DNA of 47,556 nt. It comes from Phycisphaerae bacterium. Lineage in GTDB: Bacteria > Planctomycetota > Phycisphaerae > Phycisphaerales > SM1A02. The translations under genes were made by a program, and so were the position numbers. The notes under the pieces are model-generated. The model was given only the letters and a program-made list of their open reading frames with translations, searched no databases and had not been told where the DNA came from. The stretch lies in contig NYSW01000026.1 of NCBI GenBank assembly GCA_002683195.1, positions 6,752 through 54,307 on the forward strand, in the 5' to 3' direction. Below, in pieces: positions 25,478 through 33,607 of the stretch (position 1 is its first letter; every line of letters starts with the position of its first letter).

Positions 25478-26179
25478 TCAATCCGCACCCGGAGGCCGGG
25501 ACCGAGCATCAACCTCAGCCAGAAAAGCCCCCACGTCGCGAAAATCGGAGAGGACGATCCCAGCCCCCGCGGCACGGAGGCGTTCCGCATCAGCGCCTCG
25601 GCCAAGACCGATGAACCCGATTCCCAGACGTCCTGCCGCCTTCACATCCCAGATTCCGTCGCCGACGTAGACGATCGGACACGCGGCCCGATCATCATTC
25701 ATGGCCCGTCGGGCCGCCGTCGAGATGATGACTTCCCTTGGGTGCGCGTCATCGGCGTGAGCGGCGGGGATCCCGGTGAACGGGACTTTCGCGGCGGCCA
25801 ACTTCATCTCCGCCGTCAATCGCCACCCGCCGGTGGCAATGGCTGGGGACCAGCCCGCTTCGGAGATGGCGTTGAAGATCTCCGGAGATCCGGGGACTGG
25901 CTGGAACAAGGCGGGATCGCGGTCGAGCGCCATTCGAATCCGAGCCGCGAACGAGTCTCGCACCTTGCGAACCAAAGTCCCCTCCTCACCCATCACGGTC
26001 CCCGAACGAATGAGATCGGTTGCGATCGCTTCGTCGGTGGAATGGCTGTAGGTCGACCAGTCGGTGCTCATCGACGTCACACCGAGCACCTCCCGAGCCG
26101 CCTCTCTCCAGCAATCGTCATCCACCTCGCTGGTGAGCGAGAGGGTGCCGTCGACATCGAAGATCACCAGTCCGCGCAT
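25478..26179 (-). CDS. HAD-superfamily phosphatase/hydrolase
   Basis: 233 residues from the ATG at 26179 (MRGLVIFDVDGTL), preceded by AGGAG at good spacing; a longer frame to 26368 crosses the divergent galactokinase start and is rejected. HAD motif I is FDVDGTL (nucleophile Asp8, acid Asp10). Motif II appears as AIATGG and motif IV as VYVGDGIWDV. A helical cap domain lies between. The substrate is unknown; similar proteins act on small phosphomonoesters. Divergent from galK with 54 bases between starts. Confidence 0.82.
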   Translation of the reverse strand: MRGLVIFDVDGTLSLTSEVDDDCWREAAREVLGVTSMSTDWSTYSHSTDEAIATDLIRSGTVMGEEGTLVRKVRDSFAARIRMALDRDPALFQPVPGSPEIFNAISEAGWSPAIATGGWRLTAEMKLAAAKVPFTGIPAAHADDAHPREVIISTAARRAMNDDRAACPIVYVGDGIWDVKAAGRLGIGFIGLGRGADAERLRAAGAGIVLSDFRDVGAFLAEVDARSRPPGAD

Positions 26180-26219
26180 CGAATCTCCTGAAACCAGAGG
26201 GTCGGGGTCGGTCCCGGGA

Positions 26220-26225
26220 TACCGT
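26220..26225 (+). promoter_or_regulatory. Possible -10 element of galK
   Basis: TACCGT lies eight bases before the galK ATG at 26234 with no Shine-Dalgarno, again consistent with a very short or absent leader. No convincing -35. Confidence 0.3.
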
Positions 26226-26233
26226 ACCGAAAC

Positions 26234-27418
26234 ATGAACTCGTCTCCAGACATCACTGAGTCCGATCCGGAAATCGCGCTTCAAGCCTTGAATCTCTTCG
26301 AGAAACGGTTTGGAACCAGTCCCATCGTCGCCCATGCGCCGGGGCGGATCAATCTGATCGGCGAACATGTGGACTATCTCGATGGCGTGGTCCTACCCAT
26401 GGCGATCGATCGACGAGCAGCGGTCGCCATCGCGGCGTCGAAAGACGGTCGGACGACGATCGCGGCTCCGGACCTGGGCATCGAAGTCGCCTGGGACGGT
26501 CCACCACCCCGACACGCGATCGAAACCTCGGAGCACCGCTTCGCCAATCACCTTCTCGGCGTGATCGCCGCCGCGGGAGGAACCAGCCAGCCGGTATCGA
26601 TCCTGGTCACCAGCGAGGTGCCCGCGGGCGCGGGCGTCTCGTCGAGTGCGGCGATCGAAGTCGCCGCCGGCGCCGCCTGGTCCGTGTTTCAGGGAACGAA
26701 CCCCGATGACCCCCTGCGCCTCGCCCGAGATGCCCAACGAGCCGAGCACGAGTTCGTAGGTACTCCCTGCGGAATCATGGACATGCTCGTGTCCGCCGCC
26801 GCCGAGGCGGACGCCGCCCTCCGAATCGACTGCCGGACTCTCGAATTCGGAGCGGTACCACTCCCGGGTGCCGATCGGCTGGCATTTCTTCTGGTTGACA
26901 GCGGCGTTTCCCATCGACTCGCCGACGGTGGCTACGCCGACCGCCGCGCGGCCTGTGAACGAGTGGTCGAAGCCCTCGGCATCTCCCTGCGGGATGCCAC
27001 CAGCGAGATGGTCGATTCGCTCACGATCGATGCCGTCGATCGACGCCGCGCCCACCACGTGATCAACGAGATCCGCCGGGTCGACCAGGCGATCGTGATG
27101 CTCGGGCAAGGTGATCTCGCAGGCCTTGGTTCCGTGATGCTGGATGGCCACGCCTCCCTCCGAGATCTCTTCGAGGTGTCCGTGCCGGAACTCGATCTGA
27201 TCGTGGAGACCGCTTCACACCTGCGGGAGGACGGCTGCTTCGGAGCTCGAATGACGGGCGGCGGATTCGGCGGCGCCGCCATCGTCCTCGCGGATCCCTC
27301 CCGCCTCGATCTGGTGCGAAAAACGATCGAAGATGCGTTTCAAGCCCGCTTCGATCGAAGGCCGGACTGCTTCCGGGTGAGATCGGTCGAAGGCGTCCGA
27401 ATCGCCACGGGGGCCTGA
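26234..27418 (+). CDS. galK: Galactokinase (GHMP kinase)
   Basis: 394 residues. Phosphorylates galactose to galactose-1-phosphate in the Leloir pathway. The galactokinase signature GRINLIGEHVDYLDG is at 37-51, the GHMP phosphate-binding loop is VPAGAGVSSSAAIEVAAG, and the C-terminal motif is ARMTGGGFGGAAIVL. All three diagnostic blocks are intact. galT, galE and galM are not in the window, so N-acetylgalactosamine kinase or another hexosamine-kinase activity remains possible. Single gene, divergent from a HAD phosphatase. Confidence 0.9.
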   Translation: MNSSPDITESDPEIALQALNLFEKRFGTSPIVAHAPGRINLIGEHVDYLDGVVLPMAIDRRAAVAIAASKDGRTTIAAPDLGIEVAWDGPPPRHAIETSEHRFANHLLGVIAAAGGTSQPVSILVTSEVPAGAGVSSSAAIEVAAGAAWSVFQGTNPDDPLRLARDAQRAEHEFVGTPCGIMDMLVSAAAEADAALRIDCRTLEFGAVPLPGADRLAFLLVDSGVSHRLADGGYADRRAACERVVEALGISLRDATSEMVDSLTIDAVDRRRAHHVINEIRRVDQAIVMLGQGDLAGLGSVMLDGHASLRDLFEVSVPELDLIVETASHLREDGCFGARMTGGGFGGAAIVLADPSRLDLVRKTIEDAFQARFDRRPDCFRVRSVEGVRIATGA

Positions 27419-27464
27419 TCTCCTTCGCGTATCCTCGAGGAAGACACCCTCCCCGGAGATGATC

Positions 27465-28130
27465 ATGTCGGGTTTCAGTCGAACGACCACCACCGCAATC
27501 TGCTTGCTCGCTTTCCTCGTGATCGCCGGGTGCGACCGTCCCGAAGATCCATCCACCGACTCGGCCGGGACCGAGGTCGGTCCGACGACCGCCGGTGGCC
27601 CTCTGCGAGCGGTGGTTCGAACCGATCGCGGTGACTTCACCATGGAGCTGCAGACCGAGGCGGCCCCCATCTCCTGCGCGAACTTCGTGAATCTCGTGCA
27701 GCGCGGATTCTTCGACGGTCAATCGTTCTACCGCCATTCCAAGGTCATCCGACAAGTCGGAAACCCGTATGAAACCGACGAACGCCGATGGAATCCCGGC
27801 TACCACCTGCTGCCGGAATTCTCCCCGGACCTTCGCTACGACCGCGGTGGCATGGTCGGCCTGGTCCGCGTGGCCGACGATGTCCGAGCCCCGGTCCGTG
27901 CCAACGAGTTCTTCGTCACCACCAAACCGCAGAGCGAGCGATTCACCTTCGTCTATCCCATCTTCGGAGTGGTGATCGAAGGCCAGGACGTGGTGGATGC
28001 CATCCAACCGAACGAGCGGATCGTGACGATCGATCTGATCGGGGATCCCTCTTCGGTGCTCATCCCACAGGCCGATCAGGTCCGCGCCTGGAACCGGGCC
28101 CTCGATGCCGCGCCGGTGGTTCCAGACTGA
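27465..28130 (+). CDS. Cyclophilin-type peptidylprolyl isomerase lipoprotein
   Basis: 221 residues from the ATG at 27465, chosen over the ATG at 27459 because GGAG (27455-27458) is six bases from it. A lipoprotein signal (AICLLAFLVIAGC, Cys at about 24) puts it in the envelope. The cyclophilin domain starts near LRAVVRTDRGDFTMELQTEA, with APISCANFVNLVQRGFFDGQ and SFYRHSKVIRQVGNP. The later active-site segment FFVTTKPQSERFTFVYPIFG is present but diverges from the classic FFITxxxxPxLDGxHxVFG. Likely a periplasmic folding isomerase. Confidence 0.88.
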   Translation: MSGFSRTTTTAICLLAFLVIAGCDRPEDPSTDSAGTEVGPTTAGGPLRAVVRTDRGDFTMELQTEAAPISCANFVNLVQRGFFDGQSFYRHSKVIRQVGNPYETDERRWNPGYHLLPEFSPDLRYDRGGMVGLVRVADDVRAPVRANEFFVTTKPQSERFTFVYPIFGVVIEGQDVVDAIQPNERIVTIDLIGDPSSVLIPQADQVRAWNRALDAAPVVPD

Positions 28131-28151
28131 TCAATCGTACGGAGCCGCGGA

Positions 28152-28862
28152 TCAGTTCCAGCTCAGACCCTTCGGCCATTCGCCGGGACTCTGCCGATCC
28201 ACCAGCGACACCAGACGGTCCAGTTCCTGAAGTTCGCGGGTCAGGGCCGCAGCCCGCCTTCGACAGTCCGCCTCCGCAAGCAGCTCGTACCGAAGATTCT
28301 GATCGTGGAGCACCGCGAAGCCGATGAGATCGAGGGCCGCGTTGGTCGGAACCTCTTCCCGCGCCATGAGTCGGCGGGCGAAATCTCCGTGACTGAGACG
28401 ACTCAATCTCGGATTCCGGAGCAGACCACGAATGGTCCGCCGAATCTCCGGCATGGCCGGACTGACACCGGTATCCGTCTCGAGCGGCCTCAGCCAACCT
28501 CGAAGGTAGAGGCGGTCGCCATCCGGAGGATCGAGGTCGTCGATCCTCGCCCGACAGATCCCGTGCATGATGATGTCGAATCGACCGTCCTGATATCGCT
28601 CGACCCGTGACAGTCGGCCGACACAGACGGCATCGCGAAGCGATGTACGTCCGTCGACGTCCGTCGACTCCTCGATGACCGCGAGTCCGATGGGATCGGC
28701 ACGCTCGAGATCACCGTTGCCCACGGCGAGCGCATGCTCGATCATCTGTCGATATCGCGGCTCGAAGATGTGGAACGGCGTCACTGCGTGGGGCAGCAGG
28801 TGCACCCCGGGCATGGGAAACAAGGCGATCGGACGTCCGAAATCGACGCGGTAGGTGGACAT
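28152..28862 (-). CDS. LON substrate-binding domain protein
   Basis: 236 residues from the ATG at 28862 (MSTYRVDFGRPIALFPMPGV). The first two-thirds is an ATP-dependent protease La N-terminal (LON) domain: IALFPMPGVHLLPHAVTPFH, then IFEPRYRQMIEHAL and GLAVIEES. No AAA+ or protease domain follows, so this is a stand-alone LON domain, a common bacterial protein of uncertain role. The C-terminal helical part (ELLAEADCRRRAAALTRELQ) is typical of these stand-alone forms. Transcribed toward the cyclophilin gene and ending 21 bases from it. Confidence 0.85.
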   Translation of the reverse strand: MSTYRVDFGRPIALFPMPGVHLLPHAVTPFHIFEPRYRQMIEHALAVGNGDLERADPIGLAVIEESTDVDGRTSLRDAVCVGRLSRVERYQDGRFDIIMHGICRARIDDLDPPDGDRLYLRGWLRPLETDTGVSPAMPEIRRTIRGLLRNPRLSRLSHGDFARRLMAREEVPTNAALDLIGFAVLHDQNLRYELLAEADCRRRAAALTRELQELDRLVSLVDRQSPGEWPKGLSWN

Positions 28863-28868
28863 GCACCA

Positions 28869-28874
28869 ATCGTA
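28869..28874 (-). promoter_or_regulatory. Possible -10 element of the LON-domain gene
   Basis: TACGAT ends six bases before the ATG at 28862; no ribosome binding site lies between. The hexamer is the same as that before lptD. Confidence 0.35.
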
Positions 28875-28904
28875 GCCCCGAATCCACACCCGCCGCCTGG
28901 AACT

Positions 28905-29783
28905 TCAGGCCGCCGCGAGCATCTCGTCCCCGGTATCCAGGGCCGCCAGCACTGCGTTCCGGATCGTGGCGAGGCCGGAATCTCCGATTCGGAGTGCATC
29001 CAGCACCTCCGGGAGAGGTCCGTCCCCTCGCAGGTCCAGCGTGAATCCGCCCGAAACCTCACCCGCGATCTGGTCCGCGACGTGCACGATCAACGGAAGA
29101 TCCCGATTGGCGGCCGGAACGGTGAGCGGTTCATGATGGTGTCCCGCGACCCAGGTCAGGCTCGCCGGGAACTTCCAGTGCTGACACAGAGCGGCCCCGA
29201 ATCCTTCGTGGGTCTCGCCCAGAGTCAACCGTTCGACCTCCCGGAGATCGGCACCTTCGGCCGCCTGCTCGATCGCGGCCGCGAAGAGCGCCCGATCATG
29301 CTGAAGCTCGACCAGAATGCCCACGTCGTGCACGAGCCCCGCGAGAAACGCTTCGTCGGAGGCGCCATTGCGTCCGTTGATCTCCGCCACCGCCTTCGCC
29401 GCCGCCGCCGTCGCACAGGAATGGGTCCAGAGATCATGGGCGTCGAAATGAGGGCCGATGTTCCCGCCCCGGAAGAGCTTCGCGAGGCTCGCTGCCACGG
29501 CGATGTTCTTGACCGCGTTCAATCCAAGGAGCGAGACCGCCCGATTGATCGAGGCGATCTGCCGTGGCAAGCCGTAGAAGGCGGAGTTGACGACCTTGAG
29601 CATCCGAGCGGTGAGCGCCGGGTCCGCCGCGATCAAGTGGTGCAGATCTCGAGCACTGGAACTCGGATCCTCCACCATTTCGATGATCTGCACCGTGACC
29701 TCGGGAAGAGTCGCAATGTGACTGATGTTGCGAACTGCAGCCATCGCCGTGTCGTTTTCTCCAACCGCATGCCCGTGATCCAT
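28905..29783 (-). CDS. HDOD domain protein
   Basis: 292 residues from the ATG at 29783, preceded by GGAGG at six-base spacing; the longer frame to 30098 has no ribosome site. The HDOD domain (about 24-220) shows LPEVTVQIIEMVEDPSSSAR, IAADPALTARMLKVVNSAFY and SINRAVSLLGLNAVKNIAV. The later LVHDVGILVE and GHHHEPL retain HD-like residues, though HDOD proteins usually lack nuclease or phosphodiesterase activity. They are signalling proteins, often linked to c-di-GMP or stress responses. It follows miaE with a 208-base gap that holds a clear hairpin. Confidence 0.88.
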   Translation of the reverse strand: MDHGHAVGENDTAMAAVRNISHIATLPEVTVQIIEMVEDPSSSARDLHHLIAADPALTARMLKVVNSAFYGLPRQIASINRAVSLLGLNAVKNIAVAASLAKLFRGGNIGPHFDAHDLWTHSCATAAAAKAVAEINGRNGASDEAFLAGLVHDVGILVELQHDRALFAAAIEQAAEGADLREVERLTLGETHEGFGAALCQHWKFPASLTWVAGHHHEPLTVPAANRDLPLIVHVADQIAGEVSGGFTLDLRGDGPLPEVLDALRIGDSGLATIRNAVLAALDTGDEMLAAA

Positions 29784-29810
29784 CGTGCCCTCCGACCGTA
29801 GGGTTTGCCC

Positions 29811-29831
29811 GCCGGACGCTTCAGGTCCGGC
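29811..29831 (-). promoter_or_regulatory. Perfect hairpin in the leader of the HDOD gene
   Basis: Seven-base arms (gccggac/gtccggc) with a seven-base loop, 28 bases before the HDOD ATG on the minus strand. No T-run follows. It could be a processing site, an attenuator, or a remnant terminator for the miaE transcript. Confidence 0.35.
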
Positions 29832-29991
29832 ACCGTTCACCACGAACGGCTTCGATTGGATCTTCGGCCACCCTCCCGACGGGCTTGACGATGAGGCGAC
29901 GGAGGAAGCTCGAACCTGATCACGATCTGCGGAATGGACGATCTGGTGCAGGAAACGTGACGCCCAGGGCCCGAGAACGATGCCGCCGGGC

Positions 29992-30621
29992 TCAATCGAT
30001 CCAGGAGTGCATTCGCGGCCCCGGCCGTTGAGCGGTGATGATCCGGGCTTCGGCCTCCAGCATCGAGACCCACCGATCCTCCACCCCATCCGCCTCATCG
30101 GTTCGGGCGGCCACCTGTCGCGCCAGATCGATGAAGGAGAGATAATGTCCCTTCTCGCTCGCCCAGAGCCCTCGATAGACCTTGGCCAACGGTTCTTCCG
30201 GGCAGCAACGAGACAGGATTTCGAATCGCTCGCACGATCTCGCTTCGATCAGGGCGGAGACCATGAGTCGATCGATGGTCTCGATCTCGCCTCCCGGACG
30301 AATCTCCCCGCGCAGCGCCCGGGCGTATTCGTTGCGGTGGGCCTTGGTCAGGGTTCCACCCCGACGGGCCAGCAACCGAACCACCAGGGCGAGATGCTCG
30401 ACTTCATCCTTCGCCACCGCGGTCATCGCGACCACCCAGTTCTCCGGCGGGCAGGGCTCCGGCCAGCGGTGCAGGAGTTCGAGGGCGTTCTGCGCCGCCT
30501 TCTTCTCGAGGTGGGCGTGATCGTTCAGCAACGCCTCCGGATGCTCCAGGACCATCTCCGCCCATCGATCGGACGTGTCGACGAGCAGGGGAAGTTCGAA
30601 CGCGGCGCGGGCCTTGGTCAT
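29992..30621 (-). CDS. miaE: tRNA-(ms2io6A)-hydroxylase, MiaE-like
   Basis: 209 residues. Di-iron ferritin-like monooxygenase that hydroxylates 2-methylthio-N6-isopentenyl-adenosine at position 37 of tRNAs. Metal ligands are visible in order: Glu39 in DHAHLEKKAA, Glu73/His76 in DEVEH, Glu126 and Glu131 in EARSCERFE, and Glu156/His159 in SEKGHY. Start ATG at 30621 is preceded by GGAG at seven bases. It lies 51 bases after neuC and may be co-transcribed with the nonulosonic acid genes. miaA and miaB, needed for its substrate, are not in the window. Confidence 0.88.
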   Translation of the reverse strand: MTKARAAFELPLLVDTSDRWAEMVLEHPEALLNDHAHLEKKAAQNALELLHRWPEPCPPENWVVAMTAVAKDEVEHLALVVRLLARRGGTLTKAHRNEYARALRGEIRPGGEIETIDRLMVSALIEARSCERFEILSRCCPEEPLAKVYRGLWASEKGHYLSFIDLARQVAARTDEADGVEDRWVSMLEAEARIITAQRPGPRMHSWID

Positions 30622-30672
30622 GTCGGTACTCCGTTGCGAATCGGACAGAGTACGACGTCCCGGGCGACCGGG

Positions 30673-31782
30673 TCAGTACGCCAGGCGTTTTCGCGGTCGA
30701 GGAAGCGAACACTCCGCGAGAATCGAAGCCATTCGCGCTCCCGCTCCGGACTCGCCGTAGGGATGGCGGGGCGTTCGATCCATCGCGATCGCGGTGTTGA
30801 TTCCCGCTTCGATCATTCTCCGCATCGGCCGGTACACGTCCAGCACCGTCGCCGGCCGTTCCCGGCCGGCTTGACGCGGCCCGACGTTGACCGCGGGACA
30901 TCCGACGATCGCGGCTTCGATCAGGCCTGCACTCGAATTCCCCACGATCGCCTCGACCCGCTGGAGAAGCCCGACGAATTCAGTTCGGGGGAGATGATCC
31001 ACGACCGTCAAATTCTTCGAGTCGACGCGGGTTTCGATCGCCGCCGCCACTCGATCGCTGCCGGGATCATGATTCGGACGAACGACCACGGCCGAGCCGT
31101 GGGCGATGGCGGCATCGAGTACGGCCGCACTCCAGGCATCCTCCTCCGCCGAAGGAAGACCCGTCCCATGGTGAAGCACCAGAATTCGAGGTGATCCCAA
31201 TGCCCCGAAATCCGCATCGGACGACATCGGCATCCGATCGAGGCCGTCGACCGCTGGCGATCCGACCACGAACACCGATTCGGGTGACTGCCCCATCCGA
31301 CGAAGACGATCACCACTGGTCCGGGTCGCGGCGAAGTGCAGATCCGCGAGATTGCTGATCGCATGTCGCATCGCTTCATCGGCCACGCCCTCGGCCCGAT
31401 CCCCGCCATGCACGTGAGCGAGCGCAACCCCGCCCACCGAGGCGGCGGTCGCGGCGGCGAACGCCTCGATCCGATCACCAAGAACCAGGACCAGGTCGGG
31501 CTCGAGGTCCTTCAACGCATCCGCGAATCCGCCGACCCCTCGGCCCACCGCGTGCACGTCGGCGAGACGCCCCACGACCCCGGGCCGTTGCATCTCGATC
31601 TCGGCTGCGATGTCGACCTCCGAACGGACCTCTTCGATCGTTCGGGCCGGCGGGAGCAGATGGGCCCCGCCCGCGAGCACGCAGGCCTCCAGCCCCGGAT
31701 GAGCCGACACCGCGGCGATGGTCGAGCGCAGCAGACCGAAATCGGCTCGCGTTCCGGTCACGATCCCGATTCGGCGGGTCAT
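30673..31782 (-). CDS. neuC: UDP-N-acetylglucosamine 2-epimerase (hydrolysing), NeuC/LegG-like
   Basis: 369 residues from the ATG at 31782 (MTRRIGIVTGTRADFGLLRS), overlapping the neuB stop (ATGA). A GT-B fold enzyme that releases UDP and epimerises C2, feeding ManNAc (or a diacetyl analogue) to the synthase. Motifs: GTRADFGLL, HVHGGDRAEG, MRHAISNLADLHFAAT, VVVRPNHDPGSDR and GNSSAGLIEAAIVG. NeuC (sialic acid) and LegG (legionaminic acid) share these motifs, so the exact sugar is not known. It closes the neuA-neuB-neuC set. Confidence 0.88.
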   Translation of the reverse strand: MTRRIGIVTGTRADFGLLRSTIAAVSAHPGLEACVLAGGAHLLPPARTIEEVRSEVDIAAEIEMQRPGVVGRLADVHAVGRGVGGFADALKDLEPDLVLVLGDRIEAFAAATAASVGGVALAHVHGGDRAEGVADEAMRHAISNLADLHFAATRTSGDRLRRMGQSPESVFVVGSPAVDGLDRMPMSSDADFGALGSPRILVLHHGTGLPSAEEDAWSAAVLDAAIAHGSAVVVRPNHDPGSDRVAAAIETRVDSKNLTVVDHLPRTEFVGLLQRVEAIVGNSSAGLIEAAIVGCPAVNVGPRQAGRERPATVLDVYRPMRRMIEAGINTAIAMDRTPRHPYGESGAGARMASILAECSLPRPRKRLAY

Positions 31783-32840
31783 CGATTCTTCTCCACGATC
31801 AGGTCGTCTTCTCGAATCGGCTGATCCGCCCGAAGTCCGCGGCGAAGCCGACGACCGATGATCTCCGTCAGCCGCCATGGCTCGATGCCGTCTCCAGGTC
31901 GCTTGACCACCAGATCCAGGTCGGAGATGACGGTCCCCGCTTCAAGATTGCTGGCGGCTCGTACCGACTGACGGGCGACCGCCCGGACATCCCGTTCCAG
32001 ATCCCCCACCACCTTCACCCCATCGCCAAGCGCGGCGTGGGCACGGCGAACGAAACTGGCGTACCGGGCAAAGCCCTCCGGCTCGATGCTGGCCGCGTGA
32101 TCGGGGCCCGCGGCCGCGGAGGACCAGGTCAGATGCTTCTCCAACACGCAGGCACCCGCGGCCACCGCCAGACCACCGGTGGTCTCCAGAGCCGTGTGAT
32201 CGCTGTAACCGCACGGCCGAGCGGTCATCCGAGCAATCTCCGCCATCGCGCCCAGGTCCGCCCGGTCTTCCGGGGTGGGATAGGCGCTCACACAATGAAG
32301 AAAGGCCAACGGCGTCGACGGGAACCACTCGTCGGTCCGTGCGACCTCCTGCAGATCGGACGCGCCGGTCGAGACGAAGAGCGGGCGTCCATCGGCGGCG
32401 AGGGCTTCCAGAAGCGGGCGGTGCACCAGATCGGGCGAGGCCGTCTTCCACGCATCCCAATCCAACGTGCGCGCCGACTCGACCAGTTCGGTGCTGAAGA
32501 CCGTGACCATCGCGGCGATGCCGGATTCGTGCGCCGCGTCGACCACCAACGCGAGTTCCTCCCGACCGAGTTCCAGTGCGGCCAGCATCGCCTTCTGATC
32601 GGATACTCCGGCCCGTCGCTGATACCCGGCGGTCGCGGCTGCATCCCCCACCAGGCGTTCGGCCTCGAACCACTGGAACTTGACCGCGTCCGCACCGGCA
32701 TCGGCCGCCGCCCGGACCAGTTCGATCGCCCGCTCGATCTCGCCATCATGATTGACGCCGATTTCCGCGATCAGGAACGGGGGCTCGGACGTCGTGATTC
32801 GACGCGATCCCACCCGAACCTCCGGCCGTTCATGCCTCAT
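31779..32840 (-). CDS. neuB: N-acetylneuraminate/nonulosonic acid synthase
   Basis: 353 residues. Condenses a hexosamine with phosphoenolpyruvate to give a nine-carbon acid. The TIM-barrel start reads FLIAEIGVNHDGEIERAIEL, with AGADAVKFQWFEAERL next, and LFVSTGASDLQEV, YSDHTALE and VLEKHLTW later. The C-terminal antifreeze-like SAF domain (about 290-353) reads ARQSVRAASNLEAGTVI. The ATG at 32840 overlaps the neuA stop (ATGA). Members of this family make Neu5Ac, legionaminic acid or pseudaminic acid; the partner NeuC points to the first two. Confidence 0.93.
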   Translation of the reverse strand: MRHERPEVRVGSRRITTSEPPFLIAEIGVNHDGEIERAIELVRAAADAGADAVKFQWFEAERLVGDAAATAGYQRRAGVSDQKAMLAALELGREELALVVDAAHESGIAAMVTVFSTELVESARTLDWDAWKTASPDLVHRPLLEALAADGRPLFVSTGASDLQEVARTDEWFPSTPLAFLHCVSAYPTPEDRADLGAMAEIARMTARPCGYSDHTALETTGGLAVAAGACVLEKHLTWSSAAAGPDHAASIEPEGFARYASFVRRAHAALGDGVKVVGDLERDVRAVARQSVRAASNLEAGTVISDLDLVVKRPGDGIEPWRLTEIIGRRLRRGLRADQPIREDDLIVEKNR

Positions 32841-33607
32841 CGTGGTTCACCGATCCGTTCCGTCGCCCGTGCGTCACGCGCGATCATCGCCTCGGCGACC
32901 AGCAGATCGATCTCATCGTCGACATCCACCACCGAGCCTTCAGGGTTGATCACCCCGCGCCGGTCCTGACCGAGAAACGCATGGGGCTTCCCAGGCTCGA
33001 CCGTGAAGAGGGATGCCCGGGTGACCGCGATCACCCCTCCGTCGGGGATGTGCGCCGGCGGCAGGTCCTGCCGTCGATAGGCGGTGTTCGGTTCCCAGGG
33101 AGAAACCTGACCATCGACTCCCAGTCGACAGGTCCACCAGGGGTGATGCTTCCCCACCGGCGAATAACTCTGGACGCTGTCCGCTCCGGTCGCGACCAGT
33201 CGATCGACCGCCCGATCCAGCAGGCCATCCGGCCGGATTGGAATGTTTCCGTAGAGCACGACCACGATGCCGGCCTCGTCGCCCGCGGCATCCACCGCGT
33301 GTCGAACCGCCGAATCGACGGTGGCCAGATCATCAGCCAGTTCCTCCGGACGGAGCATGATCTCCGCCCCCGCCGCTTCCGCCGCGGCGGCGATCTCGGG
33401 TCCGTCGGTGGAGCACAGGACCCGTCCGATGGTCCGAGCCTGCCGGGCATGTCCGACGCTGCGGGCGATCATCGGCATGCCACCGACCGGAAGCGCGTTC
33501 TTGCCCGGCAATCCCTTGCTCCCCGCGCGACCGATGACCACCGCGGTCGCCACGTGATCGGGAGCTCGCGGATCGGATCCGTCGATGTCACGGTGTTCCT
33601 CGTTCAT
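32837..33607 (-). CDS. neuA: CMP-N-acetylneuraminate/nonulosonate cytidylyltransferase
   Basis: 256 residues. Activates the nine-carbon acid with CTP. The P-loop-like signature is IGRAGSKGLPGKNALPVGG (about 25-43, usually PARGGSKGIPGKN), followed by IGRVLCSTDGPEIAAAAEAA, HAVDAAGDEAGIVVVLYGN, and YRRQDLPPAHIPDGG. The usual first Arg-Gly pair is IGRAGSKG, a mild divergence. The ATG at 33607 overlaps the stop of the large upstream gene (ATGA). No sialic O-acetyltransferase domain is fused. Confidence 0.9.
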   Translation of the reverse strand: MNEEHRDIDGSDPRAPDHVATAVVIGRAGSKGLPGKNALPVGGMPMIARSVGHARQARTIGRVLCSTDGPEIAAAAEAAGAEIMLRPEELADDLATVDSAVRHAVDAAGDEAGIVVVLYGNIPIRPDGLLDRAVDRLVATGADSVQSYSPVGKHHPWWTCRLGVDGQVSPWEPNTAYRRQDLPPAHIPDGGVIAVTRASLFTVEPGKPHAFLGQDRRGVINPEGSVVDVDDEIDLLVAEAMIARDARATERIGEPR

